Assembly (NCBI RefSeq): GCF_004365875.1
Contig: NZ_SODF01000001.1
Coordinates: 682,001-746,000, forward strand
Source: Kribbella kalugense
Lineage (GTDB): Bacteria > Actinomycetota > Actinomycetes > Propionibacteriales > Kribbellaceae
Reading direction: 5' to 3'
Length of the DNA: 64,000 bases
The notes under the pieces were generated by a model that was not told where the DNA came from, did no database searches, and worked only from the letters and a program-made list of their open reading frames with translations. Made by a program: the position numbers and the translations under genes. Each line of letters starts with the position of its first letter. Positions within the stretch are counted from its first letter, which is position 1. Below are positions 1 through 8,971 of this stretch, in pieces.

Positions 1-15
1 TGCGGTGATGGTCAT
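1..15 (-). CDS. 5' end of a truncated gene, product unknown
   Basis: On the minus strand an ATG at 15-13 follows the TGA of the 75-residue gene by one nucleotide, with a GGAG motif about six bases upstream of the ATG (minus-strand reading GGAGATTGACATG). Only five codons (M-T-I-T-A) lie inside the window, so no family can be named. The tight spacing suggests a third gene in the operon headed by the LuxR-type regulator. Confidence 0.5.
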
Positions 16-16
16 G

Positions 17-244
17 TCAATCTCCTGGGTTCTGGATATGCCGATCGACCGAGAGCAACGGCAGCCCGAGGTCGCGGAGTCGCTGGAGCAGTCCGTGCAG
101 GGCTGCTTGGTCGGCCACACGGCCGTGGATGACGGTGGTGCCGTCGGAGTGCGTGGTCAGCGTCATGCCGTCGAACCATGCGGCCCACCGTGGGTCGAGA
201 CGCCCTTGGAGGCGAATGTCGTACCAGGCTGCGTCGTGGTCCAT
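17..244 (-). CDS. small conserved hypothetical protein beside a LuxR/MalT regulator
   Basis: A 75-residue protein with no signal peptide or membrane segment. The middle reads as short beta strands (W-F-D-G-M-T-L, then T-T-V-I-H-G) followed by a helix (residues about 45-60) and L-P-L-L-S-V-D-R near the end, which suggests one compact alpha/beta fold. From memory, small proteins with this pattern sit next to MalT-type LuxR regulators in other actinomycetes, but no function is known to me. It starts 40 nt after the regulator's stop and is probably co-transcribed with it. It could be a partner of the regulator or of the downstream enzyme; I cannot tell which. Confidence 0.7.
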   Translation of the reverse strand: MDHDAAWYDIRLQGRLDPRWAAWFDGMTLTTHSDGTTVIHGRVADQAALHGLLQRLRDLGLPLLSVDRHIQNPGD

Positions 245-284
245 AGCCGCAAGTTACGAACGGACCTGGTGACCGCGCATCACA

Positions 285-2879
285 TCATCTGGTGATCTTC
301 AGCAGGCCCAGCTGATGAGCCCGCCGGACCGCTGCGCGTCGGCTGTTGACGCCGAGCTTGGTGTAGATGTGCTTCGTGTGCGTACGCACGGTGTTGAGAG
401 ACACGACGAGTTCCCGGGCGATCGACGGACCGTCGAGCTCGCTGGTGAGCAACCGGAGTACGTCGATCTCGCGGTCGCTGAGCGGATCCAGCAGACTCTG
501 TGGAGCGACCGGCTCGCGGACCTGAGTGCGCCGGTCGAGCAGCGTTCGCGGGTAGGCCCAGTCCGGGCGGCGCCGCTGCAGAGTCGACAGCAGCGACATC
601 ATCGGCGCCCCTTCGGCGATGAAGGTCCGGACGTACCCCTCTGGCTCGGCGATGGTCAGTGCTCGTTCAAGGACGGCTGGATCGCGAGCCGCGAGAGCCT
701 GAAGGACGAGGATCTCGATCAGGGTGCCGGTCCGGCCGCCATTCTCTGTGGCGGCGCGCAACCGTTCGAGGAGTCCGGCGCAGTCTCGGTGTTGGGCGAT
801 CATGAGTCTGGCCAGCGTCACATGTTCGTACTCGTGCAGGTAGGAGTCGCCGATCGGCAAGCTGTCAGCCCATTCCTGTGCCGCAACCAGCTCGCCTCGG
901 GCGATCAGTAGTCGGGCCCGGACCGCGGTCAGCGGGCGGACGGTCGGGGAGAAGTCGCCGACGTACACCCGGATGGCCGCGTCGAGGAGCTCCAGGGCTG
1001 TGTCGAGATCGCCTTCGGCTTCGCGGATCCGGGCCATCGCGACCCGCCAGCGGTACGGATTCTGTGGGAGGTCCGCGTCCAGGTCTTCGCTGCGGCGCAG
1101 GTAATCGGCGGCGAGGCCGAGGTCGTTGCGTTCCCAGGCGAGCTGGCTCAAGCCGACGTACATGTCGGACGTTCCGCGCAGCTTCTCCTCGCCGGCCAGC
1201 TTGAGCGCTCGTTCGAACGTTGCCTGTGCCTGACGGAGATGGCCTTGGGTGATCTCGAGATCGGCCAGGGTGATCGAGCAGCCGAGGACGTCGGCGATGT
1301 GCCCGATCCGTTCGAGGCCCTCGGCGCCGGCGGCGTACCCGCGGTGCGCGGCCTCGATGTCTCCACCAGCCCACGAGGCAAGGCCGGACAGCGCGGAGGC
1401 GGCCGAGGTGGTGAGATCGTCGCCTTCGACGGCGAGCCGGATCGCGTCCGCGGCGTGGTCGATCGTGCCGGCCGGATCCCCTGCAATCAGACAGAGTGCG
1501 GCTCGGTAGGTCTCGATCGCGCCCGGCAGCCGGTCGAGCTCCTGGGGATCGACGACCACCAGTGCGTCGACGGGGCCGGCCAGCTGTCGTTCGATGTCCT
1601 GGATCCGTTGTTCGACACCCTGGAACTGGTTGCCGGCCATCAGCGCCCCGACGAATCCGATCGCGAGGACCGGTCGGCGCCGGACGAGCTCGTCGGGGAT
1701 GACGTCCAGCCAGCGCAGGATCGTGGCTTCTCGTCGTTCCCGCTGCAGGTGAGGGACAGCGAGCTCGATCAAGTCGGCGGCGTGGTCGACGTCGCCGGCC
1801 GCGACGGAATGGCGGACGGCTGCGACCGTGTCGCCGGTTTCGCCGTACCACTGGGCGGCGCGGCGGTGCAGGTCGGTGATGTCGCTGCGCTCGGCGAGCA
1901 GCCGCGCTCGCAGGACGTCCGCGAAGAGATGGTGGTAGCGGTACCACTGGCGTCGGTCGTCGAGCGGTACGACGAACAGGTTCCGTCGTTCGAGCGACTC
2001 GAGCATCGCGCGGCCGCCGGGCTGTCCGGTGACGGCGTCGCAGAGCGGGCCGGTCAGCCCGTCGACCACGCTCGTTTCGAGCAGGAACCGGCGTACCGGC
2101 GCTGGTTGGCGATCGAGGACCTCGTCGACGAGGTAGTCGACGACGTATCGATCGTCTCCCGCGAAGCCGTCGATGAACCCCGCCGCATCGCTGCGGCCCT
2201 GCAAGGAAAGGGCTGCCAGTCCGAGGGCGGCGATCCAGCCTTCGGTTCGTTCCTCGAGAGTCGCGACGGCTTTGGCGTCAAGGCCGAGACCGGTCACGTC
2301 GTTGAGGTAGGCGTGTACTTCGTCGAGGGTGAAGCGCAGATCGGCAGCACGGACCTCGACGAGCTCACCACGACTGCGCAGACGTGCCAGTGGAAGTGCG
2401 GGGTCGGCTCGGGTGCTGATCAAGATGTGCAGCTGGGGCGGGAGATGGTCGAGCAGATAGGTCATCCCGCGGCTGATCTCCAGGCCGTCGGCGAGGTGAT
2501 AGTCGTCGAGGACGAGGTCCACCTGGTCAGGCAGAACGCTCAGCTCGTTGAGGACGACGGCGAGGACCGTTTCGATCGGCGGCGTACCTGATTGCAACAC
2601 CGCCAGAGCGCCCTCGGCGACGCCAGGTGCCGCGCGCTCCAGGGCGGTCAGGACGTAGGTCCAGAAGGTGACGGGCTCTTGGTCGCTGGCCTCCAGCGAG
2701 ACCCAGGCCGCGTTCTCGGCCGCCCAGGCCGAGACCAGTGTCGTCTTGCCGAAGCCCGCCGGCGCGGACACCAAGGTGAGACCGGCGCCGTCCTTCTGCA
2801 GCAGGCGCGGGCGTTCCACCAGACCCTGGCGGCTCCGCGGCCGGTAGAGCTTGGTCTCGACGAGCAGGCCGACCATCAC
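285..2879 (-). CDS. LuxR family transcriptional regulator, MalT-like STAND ATPase
   Basis: 864 residues, the usual size for large MalT-type activators. The N-terminal NTPase has a Walker A motif A-P-A-G-F-G-K-T-T at residues 39-47 and a D-D-Y-H Walker B-like segment near residue 125. A long helical-repeat (TPR-like) middle follows. The last 65 residues form a LuxR helix-turn-helix that opens L-S-D-R-E-I-D-V-L-R and contains T-V-R-T-H. Family members bind an inducer through the repeat region, assemble with ATP and activate promoters. Two Met codons open the frame and either could be the start. The gene is head to head with an ABC exporter operon, which makes that operon or the small downstream genes candidate targets (inference). 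Confidence 0.9.
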   Translation of the reverse strand: MMVGLLVETKLYRPRSRQGLVERPRLLQKDGAGLTLVSAPAGFGKTTLVSAWAAENAAWVSLEASDQEPVTFWTYVLTALERAAPGVAEGALAVLQSGTPPIETVLAVVLNELSVLPDQVDLVLDDYHLADGLEISRGMTYLLDHLPPQLHILISTRADPALPLARLRSRGELVEVRAADLRFTLDEVHAYLNDVTGLGLDAKAVATLEERTEGWIAALGLAALSLQGRSDAAGFIDGFAGDDRYVVDYLVDEVLDRQPAPVRRFLLETSVVDGLTGPLCDAVTGQPGGRAMLESLERRNLFVVPLDDRRQWYRYHHLFADVLRARLLAERSDITDLHRRAAQWYGETGDTVAAVRHSVAAGDVDHAADLIELAVPHLQRERREATILRWLDVIPDELVRRRPVLAIGFVGALMAGNQFQGVEQRIQDIERQLAGPVDALVVVDPQELDRLPGAIETYRAALCLIAGDPAGTIDHAADAIRLAVEGDDLTTSAASALSGLASWAGGDIEAAHRGYAAGAEGLERIGHIADVLGCSITLADLEITQGHLRQAQATFERALKLAGEEKLRGTSDMYVGLSQLAWERNDLGLAADYLRRSEDLDADLPQNPYRWRVAMARIREAEGDLDTALELLDAAIRVYVGDFSPTVRPLTAVRARLLIARGELVAAQEWADSLPIGDSYLHEYEHVTLARLMIAQHRDCAGLLERLRAATENGGRTGTLIEILVLQALAARDPAVLERALTIAEPEGYVRTFIAEGAPMMSLLSTLQRRRPDWAYPRTLLDRRTQVREPVAPQSLLDPLSDREIDVLRLLTSELDGPSIARELVVSLNTVRTHTKHIYTKLGVNSRRAAVRRAHQLGLLKITR

Positions 2880-2945
2880 ACCCCCCGGTTCGATGTCGTT
2901 GTGATGAGAGTAAGCCCCGCGATTGTGGAGCGGACCGAAACTCGG

Positions 2946-4790
2946 ATGCTTTTGTCGGTGCGGGTCGTTACGGTCGGTTGGGTGCTGACTCTGCTTCGCT
3001 ACGGCGTTCGTGTTGCACCTGGGAGCACGCTTCTGACGATGGGTCTGGCGGTCCTCGGCTCACTGCTGGGGATGGCGGTCACGTTGCTGACCGGCCGGGT
3101 CGTCGGGGCGGTGCCAGGTGTGATCGACGGACGCCCCGGAGCGATGTCGCTCGGCGAGTTCGGCTGGGTGCTCGGCGGGCTGTTGGCGGTGTTCGTCATC
3201 GACAGTCTGACGCCGGCGTTGCAGCAGGTTGCGTCGCTCATGATGGACGCCGGCCTGGTCCGCGCGATCGGCACCGGCATCACCGAGCCGCTGCTGCGGC
3301 CGCACCGGATTCAGCACCTCGAGGACGCCGAGGTCCTGGACGTGCAGGAGCGGGCGAAGGGCAAGGGCGGATTCCATCTCGCTCAAGGGTTGAGTCAGCT
3401 GCCGTGGCTGCTGGCCAGTCGGGTCACGCTGATCGGATCCGCGGTGATCGTGGGCGTGATGTTCGCCTGGTGGATCGCGGTCATGCTGGTCGCGGTGACG
3501 GTCCTGCTGGAGTGGTACGGCGGTCGTCTGGTCGAGCGTGAGGTCGATGTCTGGTGGGGCAACACCGAGGAGCAGCGCCGGGCGAACTACCTGTTCGACC
3601 TGGGTATGCGGGACGCCCCGAAAGAGCTGCGCGTCTTCGGTCTGCACAACTGGCTGGTCGAGCGGTATGTCCGCGAGTGGACGGCCGGCTACCGCCCGGT
3701 CTGGGCCCGCAGACGGAAGAACCTGAAGTTCTCGATTCTGATCGGCGGCGTGCACCTGATCGCGAACGGCATCGCGATTCTTGCCGTCGGCCGCGCTGCC
3801 TTGAACGGCTCGCTTCCGCTCACACAGGTGGCGACCACCTTGCCCGCGATCCTTGCGATCGGCGCAGCGAGCAACGGGTACGGCGTCGTGCAGGTCCGCC
3901 GTGGACTCTCGGCGTACCGGGCGATGCGGGACCTGCCGGAGACGATCGCCGAGCGGCACCCGGAGCCGGTGGCAAGCACGAAGTACCGGATCGAGACGAT
4001 GCCGGCGCGGGAGATCCGCTTCGAGAACGTCAGCTTTCGCTACCCGGGGTCGGAGGTCGACGTACTGCGCGACCTCGACCTCACGATCCACGCGCATGAA
4101 GCGCTCGCGCTTGTCGGGATCAACGGTGCCGGCAAGTCGACGCTGGTGAAGCTGCTCGGTGGTGCGTACAAGCCGACAAGCGGCCGGATCACCGTCGACG
4201 GGGTCGACCTTGCGGACCTTGACCTGGCTGCCTGGCAGCGGCGGGTGGCCGCGATCGTGCAGGACTTCTTGCGGTTTCCGCTGTCGGTCACGGACAACGT
4301 CGTGTTCGGTGCGGTCGAGCGTGCGGATGACGAGCTGACGCTGGCCAAGGTCGCCCGCGAGTCCGGGATCGACAAGGTCGTCCGCGGTCTGCCGAAGGGC
4401 TGGGACACCGTGCTGGACAAGACGTTCGACGGTGGCGTCGACCTGTCCGGAGGCGAGTGGCAGCGGGTCGCTCTGGCCAGGGCCTTGTTCGCGGTTCACG
4501 CCGGCGCGGGCGTCCTCGTGCTGGACGAGCCGGCTGCGGCCCTCGACGTACGCGCCGAGGCTGAGTTGGTCGAGCGGTATCTCGAGCTGACCTCAGGGGT
4601 GGCGTCGCTGATCATCTCGCACCGGTTCTCGGTGGTCCGCAACGCCAACCGGATCTGTGTGCTGTCCAACGGACGGATCGTCGAGGACGGCACGCACGAA
4701 GAGCTGCTGGCTCGCGAGGGGGAGTACGCCGGGATGTTCAGGCTGCAGGCCGAGCGGTACGTGACCGGTCCGGAGGCAGTCGATGTCTAA
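2946..4790 (+). CDS. ABC transporter ATP-binding protein/permease (exporter half)
   Basis: About 614 residues: an N-terminal membrane domain with roughly five to six hydrophobic segments, then a nucleotide-binding domain. Walker A G-I-N-G-A-G-K-S-T lies near residue 391, the signature L-S-G-G-E-W-Q-R near 500, Walker B V-L-V-L-D-E-P near 522, and an S-H-R-F-S H-loop follows. All catalytic positions look intact. The frame is open further upstream. ATG 2904 would add 14 residues and leave only 24 bp to the divergent regulator, while ATG 2946 or GTG 2958 puts the first membrane segment at the same distance from the N-terminus as in the partner gene, so 2946 is preferred. It overlaps the next ABC gene by 8 nt, so the pair probably forms a heterodimeric exporter. 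The substrate is unknown. Confidence 0.87.
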   Translation: MLLSVRVVTVGWVLTLLRYGVRVAPGSTLLTMGLAVLGSLLGMAVTLLTGRVVGAVPGVIDGRPGAMSLGEFGWVLGGLLAVFVIDSLTPALQQVASLMMDAGLVRAIGTGITEPLLRPHRIQHLEDAEVLDVQERAKGKGGFHLAQGLSQLPWLLASRVTLIGSAVIVGVMFAWWIAVMLVAVTVLLEWYGGRLVEREVDVWWGNTEEQRRANYLFDLGMRDAPKELRVFGLHNWLVERYVREWTAGYRPVWARRRKNLKFSILIGGVHLIANGIAILAVGRAALNGSLPLTQVATTLPAILAIGAASNGYGVVQVRRGLSAYRAMRDLPETIAERHPEPVASTKYRIETMPAREIRFENVSFRYPGSEVDVLRDLDLTIHAHEALALVGINGAGKSTLVKLLGGAYKPTSGRITVDGVDLADLDLAAWQRRVAAIVQDFLRFPLSVTDNVVFGAVERADDELTLAKVARESGIDKVVRGLPKGWDTVLDKTFDGGVDLSGGEWQRVALARALFAVHAGAGVLVLDEPAAALDVRAEAELVERYLELTSGVASLIISHRFSVVRNANRICVLSNGRIVEDGTHEELLAREGEYAGMFRLQAERYVTGPEAVDV

Positions 4791-6567
4791 GACGACACGG
4801 ATCCTCTGGCTCTGGCTGAGCACATCGTTCCGGGCCGCACCTTGGCTGATGACGATCTCGGCCGCGCTCGTTGCGGCCCGCGCCATCACCGCACCGACCC
4901 AGACGTACGGCGTGAGCCGGCTGGTCGACGGGATCGCGTCGGACCGGTCGAGCACGATCGCGCTGGGGATCGCGATCATCGTCGGCGGCCTCGCGGTGTC
5001 GTTCGTCGCGGACGGACTGGGCTGGCCGTTGCAAGACACCGCGCAGGAGCGGATGGCTGGTCGTGTGCACGCCGACCTGCTCGACGTAACGACCGGGATC
5101 CCCGGACTGTCGCAGCACGAGCGGCCCGATGTCGCGGACCGGCTGGAGTTGGTGCGTGAACGCGCGTGGCGGATGGGCGTTGGTGCCGAGGTGCTGCTGT
5201 GGGCGTTCGCCACGGTGACGAACACCGCGACCGTGCTCACGCTGCTCGGGTCCGTGCATCCGTTGCTGCTGGTGCTCCCGCTACTGGGTGGCGCGCGGAT
5301 CTGGTCGGCGTACCTGAGCAGCACTCGGCAGCAGAAGGCTTGGGAGGAATCGCTGCCGCAGGAGCGGTTGGTCGACCGGCTGATCGAGGCGGCCAAGGAT
5401 CCACGGACTGGTCTGGAGCTGCGTGTGTTCGGGCTCGGGAAGGTCTTGCTGGACAGGATCTTCGCGTTGCAGACCGAGCGGTTCGAGCGCCGGGTCGCGG
5501 CGGCGCGCTGGGGCGGCAAGGTCGACGGGTCGGTGCGGCTCGTGTTCGGTCTCGCGTACGCCGCGGCGATCGTCTGGGTGATCTCGCGGGCGCGGCACGG
5601 GCAGGCCAGCGCGGGTGACGTCGTACTCGTGCTGTTGCTCGCGCCGCAAGTCGATCAGATGACCGGCGGTATCGCCCAGAATGTGTACTGGGTCGGCGAG
5701 GTCGTGCGGAGTTTCAGCAGATACGACTGGTTGCGCGAGTACGCGAATCAGAACTCGTGGCGGTCCAGTGCGACGCCGGTGCCGGAGCGGCTCACGTCAG
5801 GTATCGAGCTGCGGAATGTCGGATTCTCCTACCCTGGTTCGGATTCCGCGGTCCTGAGCGACATCAGTCTGACCGTGCCGGCCGGGGCGGCGGTGGCGCT
5901 GGTGGGGGAGAACGGTGCCGGCAAGACGACTCTGGTGAAGCTGCTCGCCCGCATGTACGACCCGACTACTGGACGGATCCTTGTCGACGGCGTGGACCTG
6001 GCGACCATCCAGCCGGACGAGTGGCGGTCGCAGCTGTCGGCCGGCTTCCAGGACTTCGTGAAGTTCGAGCTCACCGCGCGCGAGGTCGTCGGGATCGGCG
6101 ACGTGGCGCGGGCGTCGGACGAGGTCGCCGTACGGACGGCGATCGTGCGCGGAGATGCGGAGTCGGTCATCGCCGGGTTGCCGAACGGGCTGGATTCTCA
6201 GCTCGGCAAGAAGTTCACCGACGGTGTCGAGCTGTCCGGCGGGCAATGGCAGCGGCTCGCGCTGGCCCGTGCGTTCATGCGCGAGCGACCGCTGTTGTTG
6301 CTGCTCGACGAGCCGACCGCGGCTCTTGACCCGGAGGCCGAGCACCGGCTGTACGAGCAGTACGCCCGGGCAGCGAAGGTCGCCGCCGCGGAGACCGGTG
6401 GGATCACCGTCCTGGTCTCACACCGGTTCTCGACCGTCCGGATGGCCGATCTCATCGTCGTCATGCACAACGGCCGGGTCGAGGAGTACGGCACCCACAC
6501 CGATCTGCTCGCCGCCGGCGGCCGGTATGCAGAGCTCTTCGAGCTCCAGGCGCGCGCCTACCGCTGA
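4783..6567 (+). CDS. ABC transporter ATP-binding protein/permease (second exporter half)
   Basis: 594 residues with an N-terminal transmembrane domain and a C-terminal ATPase. Walker A G-E-N-G-A-G-K-T-T is near residue 375, L-S-G-G-Q-W-Q-R near 484, Walker B L-L-L-L-D-E-P-T-A-A-L-D near 506, and the H-loop S-H-R-F-S follows. The ATG lies inside the last codons of the upstream ABC gene (8-nt overlap), which indicates translational coupling and a heterodimer. The two ATPase domains are clearly paralogous: each has an aromatic-rich Q-D-F Q-loop region, and W follows G-G-E or G-G-Q in the signature. Both sites appear competent, unlike exporters with one degenerate site. The substrate cannot be read from sequence. 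Confidence 0.9.
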   Translation: MSKTTRILWLWLSTSFRAAPWLMTISAALVAARAITAPTQTYGVSRLVDGIASDRSSTIALGIAIIVGGLAVSFVADGLGWPLQDTAQERMAGRVHADLLDVTTGIPGLSQHERPDVADRLELVRERAWRMGVGAEVLLWAFATVTNTATVLTLLGSVHPLLLVLPLLGGARIWSAYLSSTRQQKAWEESLPQERLVDRLIEAAKDPRTGLELRVFGLGKVLLDRIFALQTERFERRVAAARWGGKVDGSVRLVFGLAYAAAIVWVISRARHGQASAGDVVLVLLLAPQVDQMTGGIAQNVYWVGEVVRSFSRYDWLREYANQNSWRSSATPVPERLTSGIELRNVGFSYPGSDSAVLSDISLTVPAGAAVALVGENGAGKTTLVKLLARMYDPTTGRILVDGVDLATIQPDEWRSQLSAGFQDFVKFELTAREVVGIGDVARASDEVAVRTAIVRGDAESVIAGLPNGLDSQLGKKFTDGVELSGGQWQRLALARAFMRERPLLLLLDEPTAALDPEAEHRLYEQYARAAKVAAAETGGITVLVSHRFSTVRMADLIVVMHNGRVEEYGTHTDLLAAGGRYAELFELQARAYR

Positions 6568-6630
6568 GAGATCGCTGAGAGGTTTGGCCGAAGGAGTTGC
6601 CGCTAGTTCGCCATTTGTTAACGTTCGGTC

Positions 6631-6660
6631 TTCACCTGACCGTACATTCCTTCCTAATGT
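6631..6660 (+). promoter_or_regulatory. putative promoter of the ABC ATPase/permease pair (leaderless mRNA)
   Basis: TTCACC at 6631-6636 and TAATGT at 6655-6660 are separated by 18 nt in an unusually AT-rich stretch. The -10 ends seven bases before the ATG at 6668, so transcription would begin at or next to the start codon. No Shine-Dalgarno motif precedes that ATG. Both facts point to a leaderless transcript. Confidence 0.45.
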
Positions 6661-6667
6661 ATTAACC

Positions 6668-7609
6668 ATGGACACCCCGCCTGCTGTCCGTGCCCGTGGC
6701 CTGACCAAGTACTTCGGTGAGGTCGTCGCGCTCGACGGCGTCGACCTCGACGTCGCACCCGGCCAGATCCATGGCCTGGTGGGACCCAACGGAGCCGGCA
6801 AGACCACGCTCCTCGGCCTGCTCCTCGGCCTCGCCGTTGCCGACAGCGGCACTCTCGAAATCCTCGGTACGCCGGTCGGCCGCGCGCTCGCCGTACCGGA
6901 AGGTGTGGCCGGCTTCGTCGACGGCCCCGGGCTCTACCCATCGATGACCGCCAAGCAGAACCTGGCCGCCCTGGCTCGACTCCGCGGCGACGACGCACAG
7001 ACCATGAACATCGACGAGGCGATCGACCAGGTCGGCCTGACCGATGTCGCCGACGACCGGGTCCGCGGCTTCTCGCTCGGCATGCGCCAGCGCCTCGGCC
7101 TCGCCGCCGCGCTGCTCACCAAGCCACGGCTGCTGGTCCTCGACGAGCCGTCCAACGGCCTCGACCCGGCCGGCAAGAAGCACGTGTACGGCGTACTGAC
7201 CCGACTGGCCGCGGACGGTACGGCGGTGATGCTGTCGAGTCACCGGATGGACGATGTCGAGTCGCTCTGCTCCGACGTGACCATCCTGTCCACCGGACGG
7301 GTCGCGTTCACCGGGCCGATCAGCAAGCTGGCGTCGGAGGACAACGAGCTCGACTACCGCGTGCTCACCTCGAACCCGGCCGCCGCCCGCCGGCTGGCTC
7401 GCCAGACGAACGGGATCAAGCTGCACGACGACGACCTCGTCCACGACGGCGTCGAGCTGCTGGTGATCTCCGCGCCGGTGCCCGCCCTCGACGAGTTCGT
7501 GAAGCGACTCGTCCAGGACGACATCGCGATCCGCGAACTGGCGCCCGTGGTGTCGCCCCTCGAAGCCGCCTTCCTCGCCCTCACCGAGCAGCAGGAGAAC
7601 AACGAATGA
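6668..7609 (+). CDS. ABC transporter ATP-binding protein (CcmA/DrrA-like)
   Basis: 313 residues. Walker A G-P-N-G-A-G-K-T-T at 39-47, signature F-S-L-G-M-R-Q-R near 135, Walker B L-L-V-L-D-E-P-S-N-G-L-D near 155 and an S-S-H-R H-loop. The C-terminal 90 residues form the extra domain usual in ATPases that work with separate permeases. The frame stays open far upstream inside the previous operon, but homology starts at M-D-T-P-P-A-V-R-A-R-G-L, and a candidate promoter sits immediately before this ATG. The stop overlaps the permease start (ATGA), so the two form one transporter. An export or efflux role is typical of the family; the cargo is unknown. Confidence 0.9.
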   Translation: MDTPPAVRARGLTKYFGEVVALDGVDLDVAPGQIHGLVGPNGAGKTTLLGLLLGLAVADSGTLEILGTPVGRALAVPEGVAGFVDGPGLYPSMTAKQNLAALARLRGDDAQTMNIDEAIDQVGLTDVADDRVRGFSLGMRQRLGLAAALLTKPRLLVLDEPSNGLDPAGKKHVYGVLTRLAADGTAVMLSSHRMDDVESLCSDVTILSTGRVAFTGPISKLASEDNELDYRVLTSNPAAARRLARQTNGIKLHDDDLVHDGVELLVISAPVPALDEFVKRLVQDDIAIRELAPVVSPLEAAFLALTEQQENNE

Positions 7610-8946
7610 CGGCCATCACCGCGGATGCCCCGGTGGCTCGCCGCGTCTCGGTTGCCCGCGGGTACCGCTTCGAGCTCGTCAAGCTGCTCTCGCAGTGGCG
7701 AGTCCGGGTCCTGATCATCGCCTGCTGGATCGCGCCCGCGCTCTTCGTCGCGGTCATCAGCCAGCAGGCCTCGCTGCCGGTCGACACCCTGTTCGGTCGC
7801 TGGATGCACGCCACCGGATGGGCCGGACCGCTGGTCCTGCTCGGGTTCTCCGGATCATGGGCGCTGCCGCTGCTGACCTCGCTGATCGCCGGTGACGTGT
7901 TCGCGTCCGAGGACCGCCTCGGCACTTGGCGCCATCTCTTGGTCGCGGTCCGCTCGCCGCGCAGGATCTTCGTCTCGAAGACGCTCTCCAGCTTGACCGT
8001 GATTCTCGTGATGGTGATCGGCCTCGTGGTGTCGAGCACGGCCAGCGGCCTGCTCGTCGTCGGCAGCCGTGAACTGATCGGCCTCGACGGCCATCTGCTC
8101 TCACCCGGCGACGCGGCCGCCAGGGTCCTGCTCGCGTGGCTGTGTGCGCTCGCCCCGACGCTGGCCCTCGCCGCGATCGGTCTGCTCGGCTCGGTCGCAC
8201 TTGGCCGGTCGCCGATGGGCCTGCTGCTCCCGGCGGTGGTGGCGCTCGCGATGCAGATCGTCCAGCAGCTCCCGATCCCGGTCGCTTTCCGGCTGGCCCT
8301 TCCCGGCTATGCCTTCATCAGCTGGAACGGCTTGTTCACCAGCCCGATGCAACGCGGACCACTACTGATCGGAGTCGCGGTCAGCCTGGTCTGGGCCCTG
8401 GTCGCAACTGGCCTGGCGTACTTCCTCTTTGTACGCCGCGACTTCACCAACCCGACTCATGACGGCTCCGGCCGGCTGGCGATCACGGCCGGTCTGGTGC
8501 CCCTCGTCGTACTGCTCGGTCTCACCACCGCCGTACTCGCTCCGGTGACCGGCTTCGGTTCGGGGATCGATCAGGACAAGGTGCAGCGCGCGGTCGCGGT
8601 CGAGTTCGCGCACCTCTACCGGCTGCAGACCAAGCAGCTCAACCGGGCCGACGTGACCGAGGCGCAGCTGCAGAGCGCGGCCGAATGCACCAAGGGCGGC
8701 GACCAGGTCGCCGCGCGCGGACCCGGCAACGACTGGCGCTGCGTGATCAGCTGGCACATCCCCGGCGTGGAGGCCGCCGGCTCGGCGATCTACCAGCTCG
8801 ACATCAACCCACTCGGTCGGTACGTCTCCGACGGGGACGGACCGAAAGAAGTGAATGGCTTCTTTCTGGTCCGCACCCCGTCCGGGGACGAGCCGAACCC
8901 ACTGTGGCAGTTCGACGGCAACATCGAACTGCTACCTGCCAACTGA
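7606..8946 (+). CDS. ABC transporter permease
   Basis: 446 residues coupled to the upstream ATPase by an ATGA overlap. About six hydrophobic segments are visible between residues 30 and 310. The last of them (residues about 285-310) is followed by a hydrophilic C-terminal region of about 130 residues with one pair of cysteines, probably outside the membrane. The extracytoplasmic tail is larger than in ordinary DrrB-type permeases and could be a substrate- or partner-binding domain (inference). A secreted phosphoesterase begins 25 nt downstream on the same strand and may share the transcript. Confidence 0.85.
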   Translation: MTAITADAPVARRVSVARGYRFELVKLLSQWRVRVLIIACWIAPALFVAVISQQASLPVDTLFGRWMHATGWAGPLVLLGFSGSWALPLLTSLIAGDVFASEDRLGTWRHLLVAVRSPRRIFVSKTLSSLTVILVMVIGLVVSSTASGLLVVGSRELIGLDGHLLSPGDAAARVLLAWLCALAPTLALAAIGLLGSVALGRSPMGLLLPAVVALAMQIVQQLPIPVAFRLALPGYAFISWNGLFTSPMQRGPLLIGVAVSLVWALVATGLAYFLFVRRDFTNPTHDGSGRLAITAGLVPLVVLLGLTTAVLAPVTGFGSGIDQDKVQRAVAVEFAHLYRLQTKQLNRADVTEAQLQSAAECTKGGDQVAARGPGNDWRCVISWHIPGVEAAGSAIYQLDINPLGRYVSDGDGPKEVNGFFLVRTPSGDEPNPLWQFDGNIELLPAN

Positions 8947-8971
8947 AGGCCAACCCGAAGGGATCCATCCC

